Source: Alentia gelatinosa (lineage: Eukaryota > Annelida > Polychaeta > Phyllodocida > Polynoidae). Taken from it: 64,000 nucleotides of DNA. Location: contig OX465592.1 in assembly GCA_950022655.1 (NCBI GenBank), positions 5,043,544 to 5,107,543 on the forward strand, given 5' to 3'. Shown piece by piece: positions 33,155-44,309 of the stretch; the first letter of the stretch is position 1; every line of letters starts with the position of its first letter. The translations under genes were made by a program, and so were the position numbers. Under the pieces are notes generated by a model, which was not told the origin of the DNA, searched no databases, and worked only from the letters and a program-made list of their open reading frames with translations.

Positions 33155-33740
33155 AAGAGGACACAACTTCTTGTCTAAATTGTAGGGTTCCATTTCCCTG
33201 AGACATGTTTTTCCTCAGCAATTGTTGGCGACATTTAGGCCTGGCGTCCACCTACTATGATATGGCTCCGATATGGTCTGTGATGTACCTCCCGATAAAA
33301 AGTCAAAATCGCGTCGGAGGGTCACCTAATATCGGGGCAGTTGATCATTTTTCTGCGATAAGACACCGATAAAACCAAATACAATGCGTGGTGGACATAT
33401 GTCTACGATTTTGCACCTTCCCGATATGTCTCCGATATTTCCTTTTTGTATCGGTGCCAAATCGGGAGGTCTAAATTTCTATCATAGTAGGTGGACGCCA
33501 GGCCTTACTCCTAAAAAGAAACAGAATCTCATGAGACTTTTAACCCTGTGAGGTACATGAATCCCACCATGTAAATTCCACTTAACAAGGAACAGAATCT
33601 CATGAGACTTTTAACCCTCTGAGTTACATGAATCCCACCATGTAAATTCCACTTAACAATGAACAGAATCTCATGAGACTTTTAACCCTGTAAGTAACAT
33701 GAATCTCATCGTGTGAATTCCACTTCAAAGGAGCACAATT
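33155..33740. mobile_element. Composite element family E, copy 2, host of a Harbinger-like MITE
   Basis: ATTGTAGGGTTCCATTTCCC, GAGACATG, TGTTGGCG and three AACAGAATCTCATGAGACTT blocks follow the order seen at 10360-10560. It is interrupted at TTA by the MITE at 33238-33504. Confidence 0.65.
33238..33504. mobile_element. PIF/Harbinger-like MITE with intact TIRs and TTA duplication
   Basis: 25-bp perfect terminal inverted repeats starting GGCCTGGCGTCCACCTACTA, flanked by TTA at 33235-33237 and 33505-33507. Length is 267 bp, with no coding capacity. A three-base TWA duplication is typical of PIF/Harbinger elements. The uninterrupted host sequence occurs at about 10410 in the window, which confirms the insertion. 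Confidence 0.8.
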
Positions 33741-33744
33741 CAGC

Positions 33745-34510
33745 AAAAGCAGCACCAGGCAGCACAAGACAACCTTCCCCAGTAGAAGACAACCTGACCC
33801 AGTTTCAAGACTATGTTATCAATCCACGACAATTGTAGCTTTTTCTCACCCACCACTTTACAGGTCTGTCGTTTCTATTCCAATCAGTTTGATTTATTCA
33901 TTGATTTCAGAGTTCTCGTTTTTCCAGGACACAAAAGAAGACATTCACAGAAGAGGAAAAAGGGCTTTGTTGATTTTTGGCCATTATCTGTTCGGCAGCA
34001 GGCCTCAGGCCAAGCGCCATGCGGGGCTTAAAATGTCTCCCTGAAAGGTTTATCTTTTTGAGGAATGCTGAAAAATGTCCGCTCAAATTCCCTCAACATC
34101 GATTCTCTAAGTTTAAACAAAATATTTTATAAGGGACTCGAATTAGCTTATACTAAGAACGACCTTCTCGTAAAGTAGATATTCAAAGGGAATTTGAATT
34201 GTTTCTATATTGAGTTTATGAAATGTAAATGCTACAATATGATAGAATCCAATTACATTGCAGTTCAGTTTTTTAGGTTTTAATTTTGTTCTTGTCGTAA
34301 AGGTCTCAGAGTTTGTTCAAACACTAAACAGGCCTGATAGAAAGATAAAGACTTATAAGACGTGATACTCATAGGATACAGTCAAAAAGAGATCATAGAA
34401 TGACGATTGACGTGAAAGATATATCCTAAGAATGAAAACAATAAGGCAATGCACTAAGAAAGAAACTGATGAGTGTTTGGTCTGTGTCCTCGTTCGCCAT
34501 CGAGCACTCC
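33745..34510. other. No recognisable feature
   Basis: Unique-looking AT-rich DNA. A 72-codon open frame at 33813 has no recognisable domain and is not called. Confidence 0.4.
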
Positions 34511-34514
34511 AAAC

Positions 34515-34665
34515 GAGATGTTTCTGATTTTATCTTAGGCTGGAAATATCTATCTGTTTATCACCTGTGAGAATGAGTTACTGTACTAGCAAACCTGTAG
34601 AGAACGAGTTCCTAATGTTAAGCCTATGAACGTTTATTCCAGGCTAAGATAAAATAGTCTATTTG
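34515..34665 (+). mobile_element. Clan 1-like tail module
   Basis: Inverted borders GATTTTATCTTAGGCTGG and CCAGGCTAAGATAAAATAG enclose AATGTTAAGCCTATGAACG at about 34615. No clear hairpin core adjoins, so this may be a solo tail. Confidence 0.55.
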
Positions 34666-34669
34666 AGCA

Positions 34670-35295
34670 AAGTGTCAAAATAATTGAAAGGCTGAATAAG
34701 GAGGAACTATAAGAAGTACAAAGAAAGTGTCCACCTGGGGCCCGTTTAATAATCTAGGATCGTACATGGAGAACCTTTTCTGTACACCATGGAGACCAAA
34801 GGACGATGTGGATCAATTTTATTCAACACATATGGACGACTTTATGAACGGCTAATACTATCTTAGCGAACAGACTTCAATATTTTTAAACGATAAACCT
34901 TGTACGTGTTACAGAAAAGAGTCTACAAATAGGATCCTAGATTATTAAACAGGCTTAAGAAAAAATACTATGACCAATGGACGGTAAGCAAAGAGATCCT
35001 CTATGTAATTATGCTGCCTGACTACAATGAAACTGATTCACTGTAAAAGAAAATAACTATAACAACTCTATTAATGTTTTATCAAGTACTGTTACTGAAA
35101 GATTTTAATAATACATTACAGTACAATAATTTCAATTTACCAAAGAGGAAGTTACTCAGAGTTATTTGGAAATAGAGATTAACATCTTCCATTATCAATA
35201 AATGAAACAGCACAGACAGTAAGATTGCAGGGAAAATTAATAACTCGATTGTAGGAGAACCTCAACAACAAAAGACTTCGGCTTTCCTGATTGAG
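34670..35295. other. No recognisable feature
   Basis: AT-rich, non-repetitive, no exon. CTAGGATCGTACATGGAGAA and TTTCTGTACACCATGGAGAC show short internal similarity only. Confidence 0.4.
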
Positions 35296-35299
35296 GACC

Positions 35300-35700
35300 A
35301 TACAGTTGATGGATATTATCCATCGTATACAAAGACACCATTGTAAATGCATGAAGACTCAGTAAACCACGACCCATTGTATAAAACCTGTCAGATACCA
35401 TAACTGTGGTATACAGATTCAAACTTGTGGTATACGGCCTCAAAACCATGGTGTACGGGAAAAATAGTCCCGTTTGCTATGGAGCAAAGAAAAAGTCCCT
35501 ATTGTTATACCCTTTAATATGGCAATTACCTGGTTTAATTCATTCGTAAAGATGGATAATAAATGCAACAAACGATGGTTATGTGGACAGGCGGCTCTGT
35601 AAACCACTCGAGGTTGACGTCGTAATACACTCGCTAGCGCTCGTGTATTACTACGCGTCAACCACTCGTGGTTCACACAAAACCAATGATTATTGTCTAT
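35300..35700 (+). mobile_element. Clan 2A palindromic element, best copy
   Basis: Tail with ATACCATAACTGTGGTATAC, CAAACTTGTGGTATACGG and GGGAAAAATAGTCCCG. Border GATGGATAATAAATGCAACA. Core 35575-35690 with TGTAAACCACTCGAGGTTGA pairing to CAACCACTCGTGGTTCAC and tip TGTATTACTACGCGTCAACC. Confidence 0.8.
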
Positions 35701-35819
35701 TTAATAAATGTTCTTTATTGAAATTCCTGGCTTTGTCCTTTTATGAAGTAGTGATACAATGATTGTGTGAACCTATCTGGGTAATCTGTGGTGTGACTTC
35801 CTTGTTTGTGGAATTACTC

Positions 35820-36375
35820 TCATCTGGACAATGTCTAACGTGAATCCAATGTCATTTGATGAAGATCAATATGGTATTTCACATTTGTTGAAGATCTAAT
35901 TGTTTAAATGAACAACCTCCCTCCTGAAACGATGGTCTCTCACCCTTGTTGTGGATCTACTTGCTTACATGAACAACCTCCCACCTTAAACCATGGTCTT
36001 TCACATTTGTCATAGATCTACTTGTTTAAATGAACAACCTCCCTCATGAAAATTATAGTCTCTCATACTTGTTGTGGATCAACTTGTTTAAATGAACTAC
36101 CTTCCTCCTGAAAACTATGGTCTTTCACACATATCGTATATATATTTATTTAAATGAACAACCTCCCGCCTAAAACCATGGTCTTTCACACATGTCGTAG
36201 ATCTATTTCTTTAAATGAATAACCTCCCTCCTAAAACTATGGTCTTTCACACATGTCATAGATTTATTTCTTTAAATGAACAACCTCCCTCCTAAAAATC
36301 ATGGTCTTTCACACTTGCTGTAGATCTATTTCTTTAAATGAATAACCTCCCTCCTTTTACACTTGTTGTAAACCT
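35820..36375. repeat. Tandem array, about 62 bp
   Basis: Eight degenerate units: TTTAAATGAACAACCTCCCT, CCTAAAAC(C/T)ATGGTCTTTCA, CAC(T/A)TGTTGTAGATCTA. Confidence 0.9.
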
Positions 36376-36379
36376 GTTT

Positions 36380-36620
36380 CTTCCTGATCTGACCACTGTC
36401 CGTGGCGCGTGTCCCTCGTGTTGCAGGGAACATCCCCGTCCTGTACACTAATTACAGGTCAGGGTCTAACAAGGAGGACTTCCCGCCACAAACCATAATT
36501 AGATCTCTCCACAATGCGCTAATTAAGGGCGTCAGTGTCAGCCAATCACGTAAATGCGGGTTAATCACGTGACCCCCATCCCATTGGTCATTGTTCGGAG
36601 AAGTTGCCAGAGTTACCTGC
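36380..36620. promoter_or_regulatory. Non-repetitive GC-rich island, possible regulatory element
   Basis: Contains two CCAAT-type boxes in opposite orientation (AGCCAATCACG 36539, CCCATTGGTCA 36579), CACGTG and several homeodomain-type TAATTA/CTAATTAAG cores. No coding frame is supported. Inferred only from composition and lack of repeats. Confidence 0.3.
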
Positions 36621-36871
36621 ATACATATACATACAACTTCATACGACACACACCCCATACAACATACACACCCCATACAACACCATACAACATGCACACA
36701 ACATCGCATGGCCTACCATAGAACACACAAACCCTCACAAACCCTACATACAAGCAGACACACTACACACATTCTCAAGAGAGAGAATTGGAGAGAAATG
36801 ATGACGCAGTTTCTAAAATATCCATGTGTATTCTATAATACTTGTCATGGTGGTATTACATGTGCACACTC

Positions 36872-37170
36872 CAAAGAAGAAACCAACAAGTTTTGGTCAA
36901 AGTCGTTGTTCTCCACGAGTTTGATGCGGAGTGATATGAACTAGGCAAGAGCTGAGTGAATATCACGTAGCATTTAAACAAGTTGGAGAATGACGAATTT
37001 GACCAAAACGAGTTGCTTTCTGTATTTATCTCACCCCTGTACACACTAAAAGAATGGACAACACACAGGATATAGACCATGGAGAACGGACTGTAGTACT
37101 CGTAAGGACATGAAGGACAAGTTCCCAATGTTAAGCCTATGGGACAAAAATATCGGGGATGAGATAAATT
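36872..37170 (-). mobile_element. Clan 1e hairpin element, copy 3
   Basis: Core AACCAACAAGTTTTGGTCAA to TTTGACCAAAACGAGTTGC, tip AACTAGGCAAGAGCTGAGTG. Border TTTATCTCACCCC (37024), TTCCCAATGTTAAGCCTATG (37122), then GGGGATGAGATAAATTC. Confidence 0.8.
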
Positions 37171-37174
37171 CACA

Positions 37175-37485
37175 TCCTCGCCTCAATTGTCGCCGACTAA
37201 TTACCAGTAGAAATGCACCTTCCTCAAATTATTGATCGTCAAATTCATAAGAAAACTGTGTCAGCAAAGGAAGCCGACACTGAATGCTTTGCTGAAACTC
37301 TCCACCAAGAAGTCTAATTAGGTGAGTACTGGCCCCCTCGCATGTCAGTAACACAAGGAGCAGCAATGTCCATGGAATATTGCTGACGGGCAGAATGCGG
37401 CATACAGACAATCAACAGGACGTAGACAGCACTAGACGGAGGTGAAGGGCAAGTTGTACTCATCAGTACACCTGTTACAGAGACA
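37175..37485. other. No recognisable feature
   Basis: Short non-repetitive interval between a MITE and an array. Confidence 0.35.
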
Positions 37486-37489
37486 AGAT

Positions 37490-37985
37490 GATAACATCAA
37501 CTAGCGAACATGAGCAAAAACATCAGTCCGCGGATATGAGTGAAACATTGGTCAATGAGCAAAACATCAGTTAGCAAATATGTGCAAAATATTGGTCAAC
37601 GGATATGAGCAAAGTATCAGTTAGCGGGAATGAGCAAGACATTGGTCAATAGACATGAGGAAAACATTGGTCATCAGGTATGAGCAAAATATTGGTTAGC
37701 GGGAATGAGCAAAATCGGTCAATTGGCATGAGCAAATCGTCAGTCAGCATACATGAGCAAAACATTGGTCAGCGGGCATGAGCAAAACATTGGTCAATAG
37801 ACATGAGCAAAATATTGGTCATCAGGAATGAGCAAAATATCGGTCAACAGACATTAGCAAAACATCAGTCATCATATATGTGCAAAACATTGTTCCATGG
37901 ATATAAGCAAATCATTGGTCAACGGGCATGAGTAAAACTTCGTCATCGTAAATGAGCAAAACATGTGTCAGCAGATATGAGCACT
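37490..37985. repeat. Degenerate 25-bp array
   Basis: About 19 copies of ATGAGCAAAACATTGGTCA then (G/A)C(G/A)G(G/A). Confidence 0.9.
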
Positions 37986-38084
37986 ACAGTGAAATGTCAA
38001 ATGATTTATTTGGAAACAAAATATGACACCACTGTCTGACCTTTTCTTGATATCACCTTCACATATTTTGGTCTTGAGAGGATA

Positions 38085-38645
38085 AGTGACAGGATAGCGA
38101 CAGGACAACGACAGGAGAAGGATAGGGTAAGGACAGGAGAAGGATAGGGTAAGGACAGGACAATAACATGAGTAAGATAGGGTATGGACAGGAGAAAGGT
38201 ATGGTAAGGACAGGAGAAAGATAGGGTAAGGACAGGAGAAAGATAGGTAAAGACAGGAGAAAGATAGGGTAAAGACAGGAGAAAGATAGGGTAAAGACAG
38301 GAGAAAGATAGAGTAACGACAGGAGAAAGATAGGTAAAGACAGGAGAAAGATAGGGTAAGGACAGGAGAAAGATAGGGTAAGGACAGGAGAAAGATATGG
38401 CAAAGACAGGAAAGGGATAGGGGATGACAGAAGAAATATAGGGTAAGGACAGAAGATATAGTGAAGACAGAAGAAAGATAGGGTAAGGACAGGAGAAAGA
38501 TAGGGTAAGGACAGGAGAACCATAAGGTAAGGATAGGAGAAAGATAGGGTAAAGACAAGAGAAAGATATGGTAAAGACAGGAGAAAGATAGGGTAAGGAC
38601 AGAAGACAAAGTGAAGACAGATGAAAGATATGTAACGACAAGACA
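38085..38645. repeat. Polypurine 22-23-bp array
   Basis: About 24 copies of GACAGGAGAAAGATAGGGTA with an extra A or AG. Plus strand is strongly purine, minus strand pyrimidine; the Leu/Ser/Pro open frames on the minus strand are artefacts. Confidence 0.95.
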
Positions 38646-38689
38646 ACGACAGCATAACGACAGTTTAACGACCACCTCACCGCCAGGAT

Positions 38690-38900
38690 CGCCACCCGAC
38701 GTCACCGGCCTGACCTTGACCTTTGACCCACACCCCGCCCCGGCGTCCCACTTGAAGAAGCAGCAAATCACAATATTGACTTTGTACGGGACTGGGGGCG
38801 CCCCCCGCTAGGGGGCAGCAGTGGGGGCGTCATCCGGGACCCGCGCGGCGGGGATTTGCCGCTAGGGGTCGCGGGGGAGCGGATAAAGAAGGTTGTCGAG
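38690..38900. promoter_or_regulatory. GC-rich island with CTCF-like site
   Basis: CCGCTAGGGGGCAGCA at 38805-38820 fits the CTCF core well, in a CpG-rich non-repetitive context. GCCGCTAGGGGTCGC at 38858 is a weaker second match. Confidence 0.4.
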
Positions 38901-38912
38901 TGACGGGCGTAA

Positions 38913-39347
38913 AAGCCCTTTCTCCACTGTGCGACTAGGGGGGGGGGGGGTCTTGTGATCCTGTACCTCCAGTCTCAGTCTGGAGGTACAGGATCGCAAG
39001 CGCGACGTTCCATATAGCTTGCGATCGGGCATACCGTATGTACCTCGGATCGCAAGGTAACATTGATTCTGTGTGGAGACTACCCCGCTTGCAACTGGAG
39101 CGCCTGCGATTCTAGGTATATTGCTACGTCCAGTCTCAGACTGGATGTACCAAATATCAAACATGTTTGATATTCAAAAATGCTTGCGACTGGGCATACC
39201 TGAGGTACCTCCAGTCTGAGACTGGGCGCACCCAGTACGCCCAGTCTCAGACTCTGCGTTTTGCCGCGTTGTGATCCTGGAATAACGCTTCATTCTCATA
39301 CTGGGCGTACCTATGTACCTAGAATCGCACAGTGGAGACAGGGCTTA
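38913..39347. mobile_element. Palindromic MITE with 22-bp inverted ends
   Basis: Ends AAGCCCTTTCTCCACTGTGC and the complement of AAGCCCTGTCTCCACTGTGC. The interior repeats the self-complementary CAGTCTCAGACTG and ACCTCCAGTCTCAGTCTGGA hairpins. A 13-G run at 38938 lies near the left end. No coding capacity; one copy here. Confidence 0.8.
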
Positions 39348-39754
39348 ACGCTGCATGAAGGCACTATTTACAGGGGCGGAGGGACGGCGGGCCGGAGGTT
39401 ACCCGTCTCAACACGTTATTATTTACCCGGCGTATGAATACGGCGTTATAGGACCACCAGAAAGTAGTCCCCTGCCCGCTGATGGAACCCCAGTGCGCCA
39501 CCAGAGGGATATTTATGTCCGTCATTACCCAGAGGCCTCAGCACACTTGACCTAATTCTCTGCACGCTGATTGGTGGAGGAGCACCATTCAGTCACGTGT
39601 CAGATAGGGACTACATCGCTGATGCGGCATGTTATTACCGTGGCCGGAGTGCAGTTCTGAAAAGGGGGAGGCTGGTTTCACCATTTTCTCCATTTGTTGT
39701 TACTACTCACACTCACTATGTTTGTTTGAAGCTTGTGGCTTTTACTTTATTCAA

Positions 39755-40290
39755 CTAATACATTGTGTCCGTAGATAACACATAGGGAGTGTGTATCACC
39801 ATACCCGGAGCATACAGATATATCCACCTAATACAAAGTGTCTGTAGAAAACACATAGGGAGTGTGTATCACCATACCCGGAGCATACAGGTATATCTGC
39901 CTAATACAAGGTGTCCATAGAAAACACATAGGGAGTGTGTATCACCATACCCGGAGCATACAGGTATATCTGCCTAATACAAGGTGTCCATAGAAAACAC
40001 ATAGGGAGTGTGTATGGACATACCCGCCGTATGCGGATATGCTATATGCACTGGGGGGCGCATATGGAAAAATAGTGTCTATGGAAAAATAGTGCATCAC
40101 TAAAACAAACTGATGTCGACATGCCACTTGTCCAGAAAAGGCAGATAATAAATACAATATAGACTGGTTTCAGATAAAAGCAGATGTATGCTACTCAGAG
40201 TCGACTCTACGCTCGGATATTACTACGCGTCAACTCCTCGGAGCATACGGCCTCTTGTATCTGAAATCAGTCAATATTATGTATGTACTA
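39755..40290 (+). mobile_element. Clan 2B element, copy 2
   Basis: Four 73-bp tail units, then GCGCATATGGAAAAATAGTG, CTTGTCCAGAAAAGG and a hairpin core with tip ATATTACTACGCGTCAACTC (about 40207). Same order as 22873-23290, with more tail units. Confidence 0.8.
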
Positions 40291-40489
40291 ACTTCACAAA
40301 CTCGTGCTAACAGTTAAGGAATAGACTGTCATTATGAGTAACATATCTAACCACAAAGTAATTTTATGGGTTCACCAAATTACTACAATATTTATGGTAG
40401 CTAATGAAATGGCAACGTGAAATTGGTGTTTCTTCAAATCCTCCAAACTTCCACACCAATTTTCCACACCAATTTCCACACCAATTTCC

Positions 40490-40660
40490 ACACTATTTTT
40501 TCCGTATACCATGGTTTTGAGGCCGTATACCACAGGTTTGAATCCGTAAACCACAGTTATGGTATCTGACAGGTTTTATACAATGGGTCGTGGTTTAATG
40601 AGTCCCCACACATTTTCAATGGGGTCTTTGTATACGATGGATAATAAAACTGTTCAATGG
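40490..40660 (-). mobile_element. Clan 2A tail fragment, copy 5
   Basis: TTTTCCGTATACCATGGTTT, GAATCCGTAAACCACAGTTA, TATGGTATCTGACAGGTTTT and GTATACGATGGATAATAAAA. Preceded by three CACACCAATTTTCCA-like repeats. Confidence 0.65.
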
Positions 40661-40998
40661 ACGGGTGATACTATACCCCGTATTGCCCGCTCAATCTTAA
40701 CGAACGACCCATATGGAGAAGGTCTACAATAAATGGACGTCAAGAACTACACAGAAGGATCACAGTCAGATGCCATCTGAGTTTTTTGTCAGGGTCAATG
40801 ATGTGCCTTGAATCTGAAATAGAATCTAAATCCGTTCTGAGCCAGGGATCAGAGATTTGTGAATGTAACTTGAGCGGTTTTCTCTCACGGGTAGAGTTCA
40901 TGGATGGATCGTGAGAATTAACATGGCGGCTGACTTTATCTGAGTCGACAGGGCCATGTGAATGAGAGGCCAGGGACGACCGGGGCAGACTTGTTTAA

Positions 40999-42414
40999 AG
41001 GCATATCCTACGATCTGGCTTGAAAATTAGAACCCATTGTAAAGCATTGAGCCTTACTTGTGTGAGGCATGGACCTTCAGAAGAAGGGAGCGAGAACTAT
41101 GTACTACTATGAGTCAAGAACTCAACTGAGCTTTAACCCTTTAAGGACGGCCGCCTGGGGGCCCAGCTACTCCTATAAGGACGGGTGTTGGTGGCAGTTT
41201 GTCTGGCTAGAGGACGGGCACATAGTGGTTAAAACTGATATTCAAGTTTGTAACCATGCAATATGATACATAATCATAAAAATCTTATTTCTTTTTAATA
41301 GAAATACTAAATCTGAGGTTAGATCTATATCTTCTGAAGATTTCATGAATATTGCTCTATTATTTCTTTGTTAAAACATTTTTGTTAATATTGGAATAAT
41401 GATGGCTCAAGGCATCATGCGTCTTTAGTGCGGTGATGTCTCCAGGCATCATGCGTCCTTAAAGGGCTAATGCTGAAGCTGATTCAATGACATGTTCATG
41501 AAGCTTATAAATATACAAACAACAGGTGGCATCTGGGTTCAAAGTACGCTTGTAAACTCTGTGCTGGGATTGGCTGATGAACCAACAGCCAATCAGGACT
41601 GGCCAGTCTCGTTCAGGTCTATCGCACATGCCAGGAGGGCCGCTAATGTCAGTAACAACTCAGGTGTCAGCAACATGTCAGAGCGCCCTGCCCACATGTG
41701 GCCAGAATGGGAACTAGATTGAGCGATAACAAGGGTAAGTATGCCATTCCCTGCATGGCTGCCATACGTTCAACATCAAGACAGGGAGGAGCTGCTACAA
41801 AATGGCGACTGTCTTAAGGCAGTCATTTCGGTACTAATAAATATGAGCAATTTAGATGATTTAATCTCTTGCATAGAAACCAATATAATTGGTCGTGATA
41901 GGGATTATAGACTGGAACTTTACATCATGTCAATTTCCTGAAACTTTAATATGATAATCTCCAAATGTTGTAGAACACATATCTAACTTAAAAATCGGGG
42001 GTCACCATGCTTGTTTTTGATTTAGAGATCAATGTTATGAGTATATTATAAAAAAATATATAGAAATTCTAAAAAGTTGATTTTCACATAACAAAACCCA
42101 TGTCATTTTCTCCAAACTGTCACAGAATATAGTACATGCACAGTTCTTCACAAATTAGTTTTTCTAAAAAAAACAAAGGTCGCCATCCTTACTTTTGAAA
42201 GAATTGAAAAAATACATATTTTCTACTACATTTCCAATGTGAATCAAGCAAATACAAATTGTTCTATTTTACCTATTAAGATTAAATAAACTGGATAAAA
42301 CGTCAAATGTACACATTTTGCTTTAACATGAAACACAAGGAACCAGTGTTGACCGGTATTTGACAATATATAAAAATCCCCAGGTGGCGCCACCGTAGAT
42401 TGCCCGATATGCCT
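40999..42414. mobile_element. TTAA-flanked non-autonomous transposon T1
   Basis: Ends AGGCATATCC and its complement, flanked by TTAA at 40995-40998 and 42415-42418. Subterminal GGTGGCGCCACC at about 42383. The piggyBac-like MITE at 41137-41466 is nested inside. TTAA duplication suggests piggyBac-type mobilisation, but no transposase is present. Confidence 0.65.
41137..41466. mobile_element. piggyBac-like MITE, copy 1
   Basis: Ends CCCTTTAAGG and CCTTAAAGGG; left flank TTAA (41133-41136), right flank CTAA (one change). Interior GGCATCATGCGTCTTTAGTG repeats. An inverted copy lies at 43650-44012. Confidence 0.8.
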
Positions 42415-42419
42415 TTAAC

Positions 42420-42780
42420 ACTAGCCTGGTGATCTAGTGTCTCTCCGAGTCACGTCCCCGACACTGTTAAAGCGCCTTTCGTGTAATATCTGAGTAATCG
42501 CGCCGGGGATTGCCGAATAAGGCCCGAGCGGCGCATTTGTCGGCCGTTTTAGCGGCGGGAAATTGTCTCCTCTACGAGACTGGGGCAAAAAGCCTCTCCC
42601 GCCGGAGTCTGGACGCCTGATGGGAAGGTCCTGAGATATTTCCCAATAAGAACGGAACGCAGAGCAATAAATGACAGCCCAGCGTTCTCCCAGCGTTCAT
42701 CCGGCGTTCCCCGAGCGTTCCCCGAGCGTTCGATGGTGAATCAACGCGAGCGCCACCTAGTGGGATCAGTGAGAACTGAA
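42420..42780. promoter_or_regulatory. CpG-rich unique island, possible conserved non-coding element
   Basis: Non-repetitive apart from four CCCAGCGTTC/CCGAGCGTTC blocks at about 42680-42730. TTTTAGCGGCGGGAAATTG and GCGCCGGGGATTGCCG stand out. No exon. Inferred regulatory from composition. Confidence 0.3.
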
Positions 42781-43440
42781 AGAGTAATACATTTCGGAAA
42801 CTAGACCTCCCTCAACCATGGCTATAATCTTTCATGTTTTTTAAAGATCTAAATTTTAATAAGGATTTCACTCTTCAAAGTATACTACGTACTCTGAAAT
42901 TATAGCTAATATTAAGGTTGAATTTTAAAACACACACTAAAAAAGGGAATCACTTATAAAATATATTGGTAAAAAATTGTTATTTCGTTCCTGGAAGCAC
43001 TTGAATTCCCGGTTGGAATTTTTTTTATAAAATACATCCCCAGAAATATTACTGTTAAGAAGGAATGAAATGAGCGAAAATTGCTATACGGTTCGCGTTA
43101 CTATCTAGATGTAACAATTTCAGAAAAAAAAGATGAATAAAATTCCCTTGATACAAAAGATGATAGCAATGATAATATTCATAACAAAGGCTGAGGGCGG
43201 TTCCTCAATTAATCTTTCCCTCAAATCTAGTCATTCTCCTTCACACAGATATTTTTCAGATTTCCAATATCCTGATGACATTCCTTTCTGACATCCCTGT
43301 GAAGCTGTCCAAGTTTCAGGGCTCTCACTCCTACCTGGAGGTGAGCTCTGAGCTTTGGTCCTGTCTTCTCTTTAATGTGCGACTTAGCAGTCTGCAAGTC
43401 TGGAATTCTGCAAGTCTGAAGTCTTTAAGTCTGGCTGGTT
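42781..43440. other. No recognisable feature
   Basis: AT-rich non-coding DNA. Confidence 0.4.
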
Positions 43441-43450
43441 CACCGGTTCC

Positions 43451-43464
43451 CCACCAGGGGGCAG
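43451..43464 (+). promoter_or_regulatory. CTCF-like motif
   Basis: CCACCAGGGGGCAG matches the common CTCF core. The surrounding 43360-43510 is non-repetitive with overlapping open frames on both strands, none with a recognisable domain. Confidence 0.45.
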
Positions 43465-43649
43465 ACTGGGAGACAATGGCCGCCATCTTTGAGACGCTCA
43501 TGTGATACCTCCTCCTGTGATTCGCTGACTTTGTTCTCTGAACTGCAGAACTACAGGGAAAAAGACAAATGGATGAGCAGTTGCTTTTCAGAATAGAACA
43601 GCAGGATGCTGTACTCACGCTTAACAAGAAACCAACAAGTTTTGGTTAA

Positions 43650-44012
43650 CCCTTTAAGGTAGCATGATGCCTGGAGGCATCACCATGCTAAAGACGCATG
43701 ATGCCTGGAGGCATCACCGCACTAAAGACGCATGATGCCTTGAGGCATCATTGTCCCAATATTAACAAAAATGTTTTAACAAAGAAATAATAGAGCAATA
43801 TTCATGAAATCTTCAGAAAATGTAGATATAATATCATATTTAGTATTTCTATTAAAAAGAAATAAAATATTTATGATTATGTATCATATTGCATGATTAC
43901 AAACTTGGATATCAGTTTTAACTATTATGTGGCCGTCCTGTAGCCAGACAGACTGCCACCCGTATCCGTCCTTATGGGAGTAGCTGGACCCCAGGCAGCC
44001 GTCCTTAAAGGG
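43650..44012. mobile_element. piggyBac-like MITE, copy 2, perfect TTAA duplication
   Basis: CCCTTTAAGG to CCTTAAAGGG, flanked by TTAA at 43646-43649 and 44013-44016. Inverted copy of 41137-41466. It has two extra GCATGATGCCTGGAGGCATC subrepeats at the left end. Confidence 0.85.
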
Positions 44013-44082
44013 TTAAAGTAGTCGTTCTCCACGAGTTTGATGCGGAGTGATATGAACGAGGTGAAGCTGAGTAAATATTCCC

Positions 44083-44302
44083 TGATTGAGAGAGACAGAG
44101 TGTAGCATATTATTCTTGGATTGTGTCTATCCTGTGGGCGCTGCACTCCTATCACTATATTGCTATTGTTCTTGTTGTTATATAATTATTTTCATTATTA
44201 TTATATGAATCTTTCGTCTATAATTGATCTTTTGTACTAGTACTCCATTGGAAGAACTGGCCCTCCAGCCAGAAATGGTATTTGCTGAATAATTTTTTTT
44301 TA
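44083..44302 (+). mobile_element. Truncated retroelement 3' end
   Basis: Inserted in the clan 1e host. It ends TTGGAAGAACTGGCCCTCCAGCC, AGAAATGGTATTTGCTGAAT, then a T-run. The hairpin tail motif resembles the SINE tails at 26561 and 61834. Host AAAT on both sides could be the target duplication. Confidence 0.5.
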
Positions 44303-44309
44303 AATCACG

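Noticed and set aside
37968..38771. Minus-strand frames up to 267 codons looking like hydrophobic multi-pass protein
   Set aside because: Pyrimidine strand of the 22-23-bp array mimics Leu/Ser/Pro hydrophobic segments; period not tied to codons and all three frames look alike.
43331..43627. Overlapping open frames on both strands near 43275-43627
   Set aside because: No recognisable domain, no good splice signals on either strand; the CTCF-like motif lies in the overlap, and a regulatory island explains it as well.
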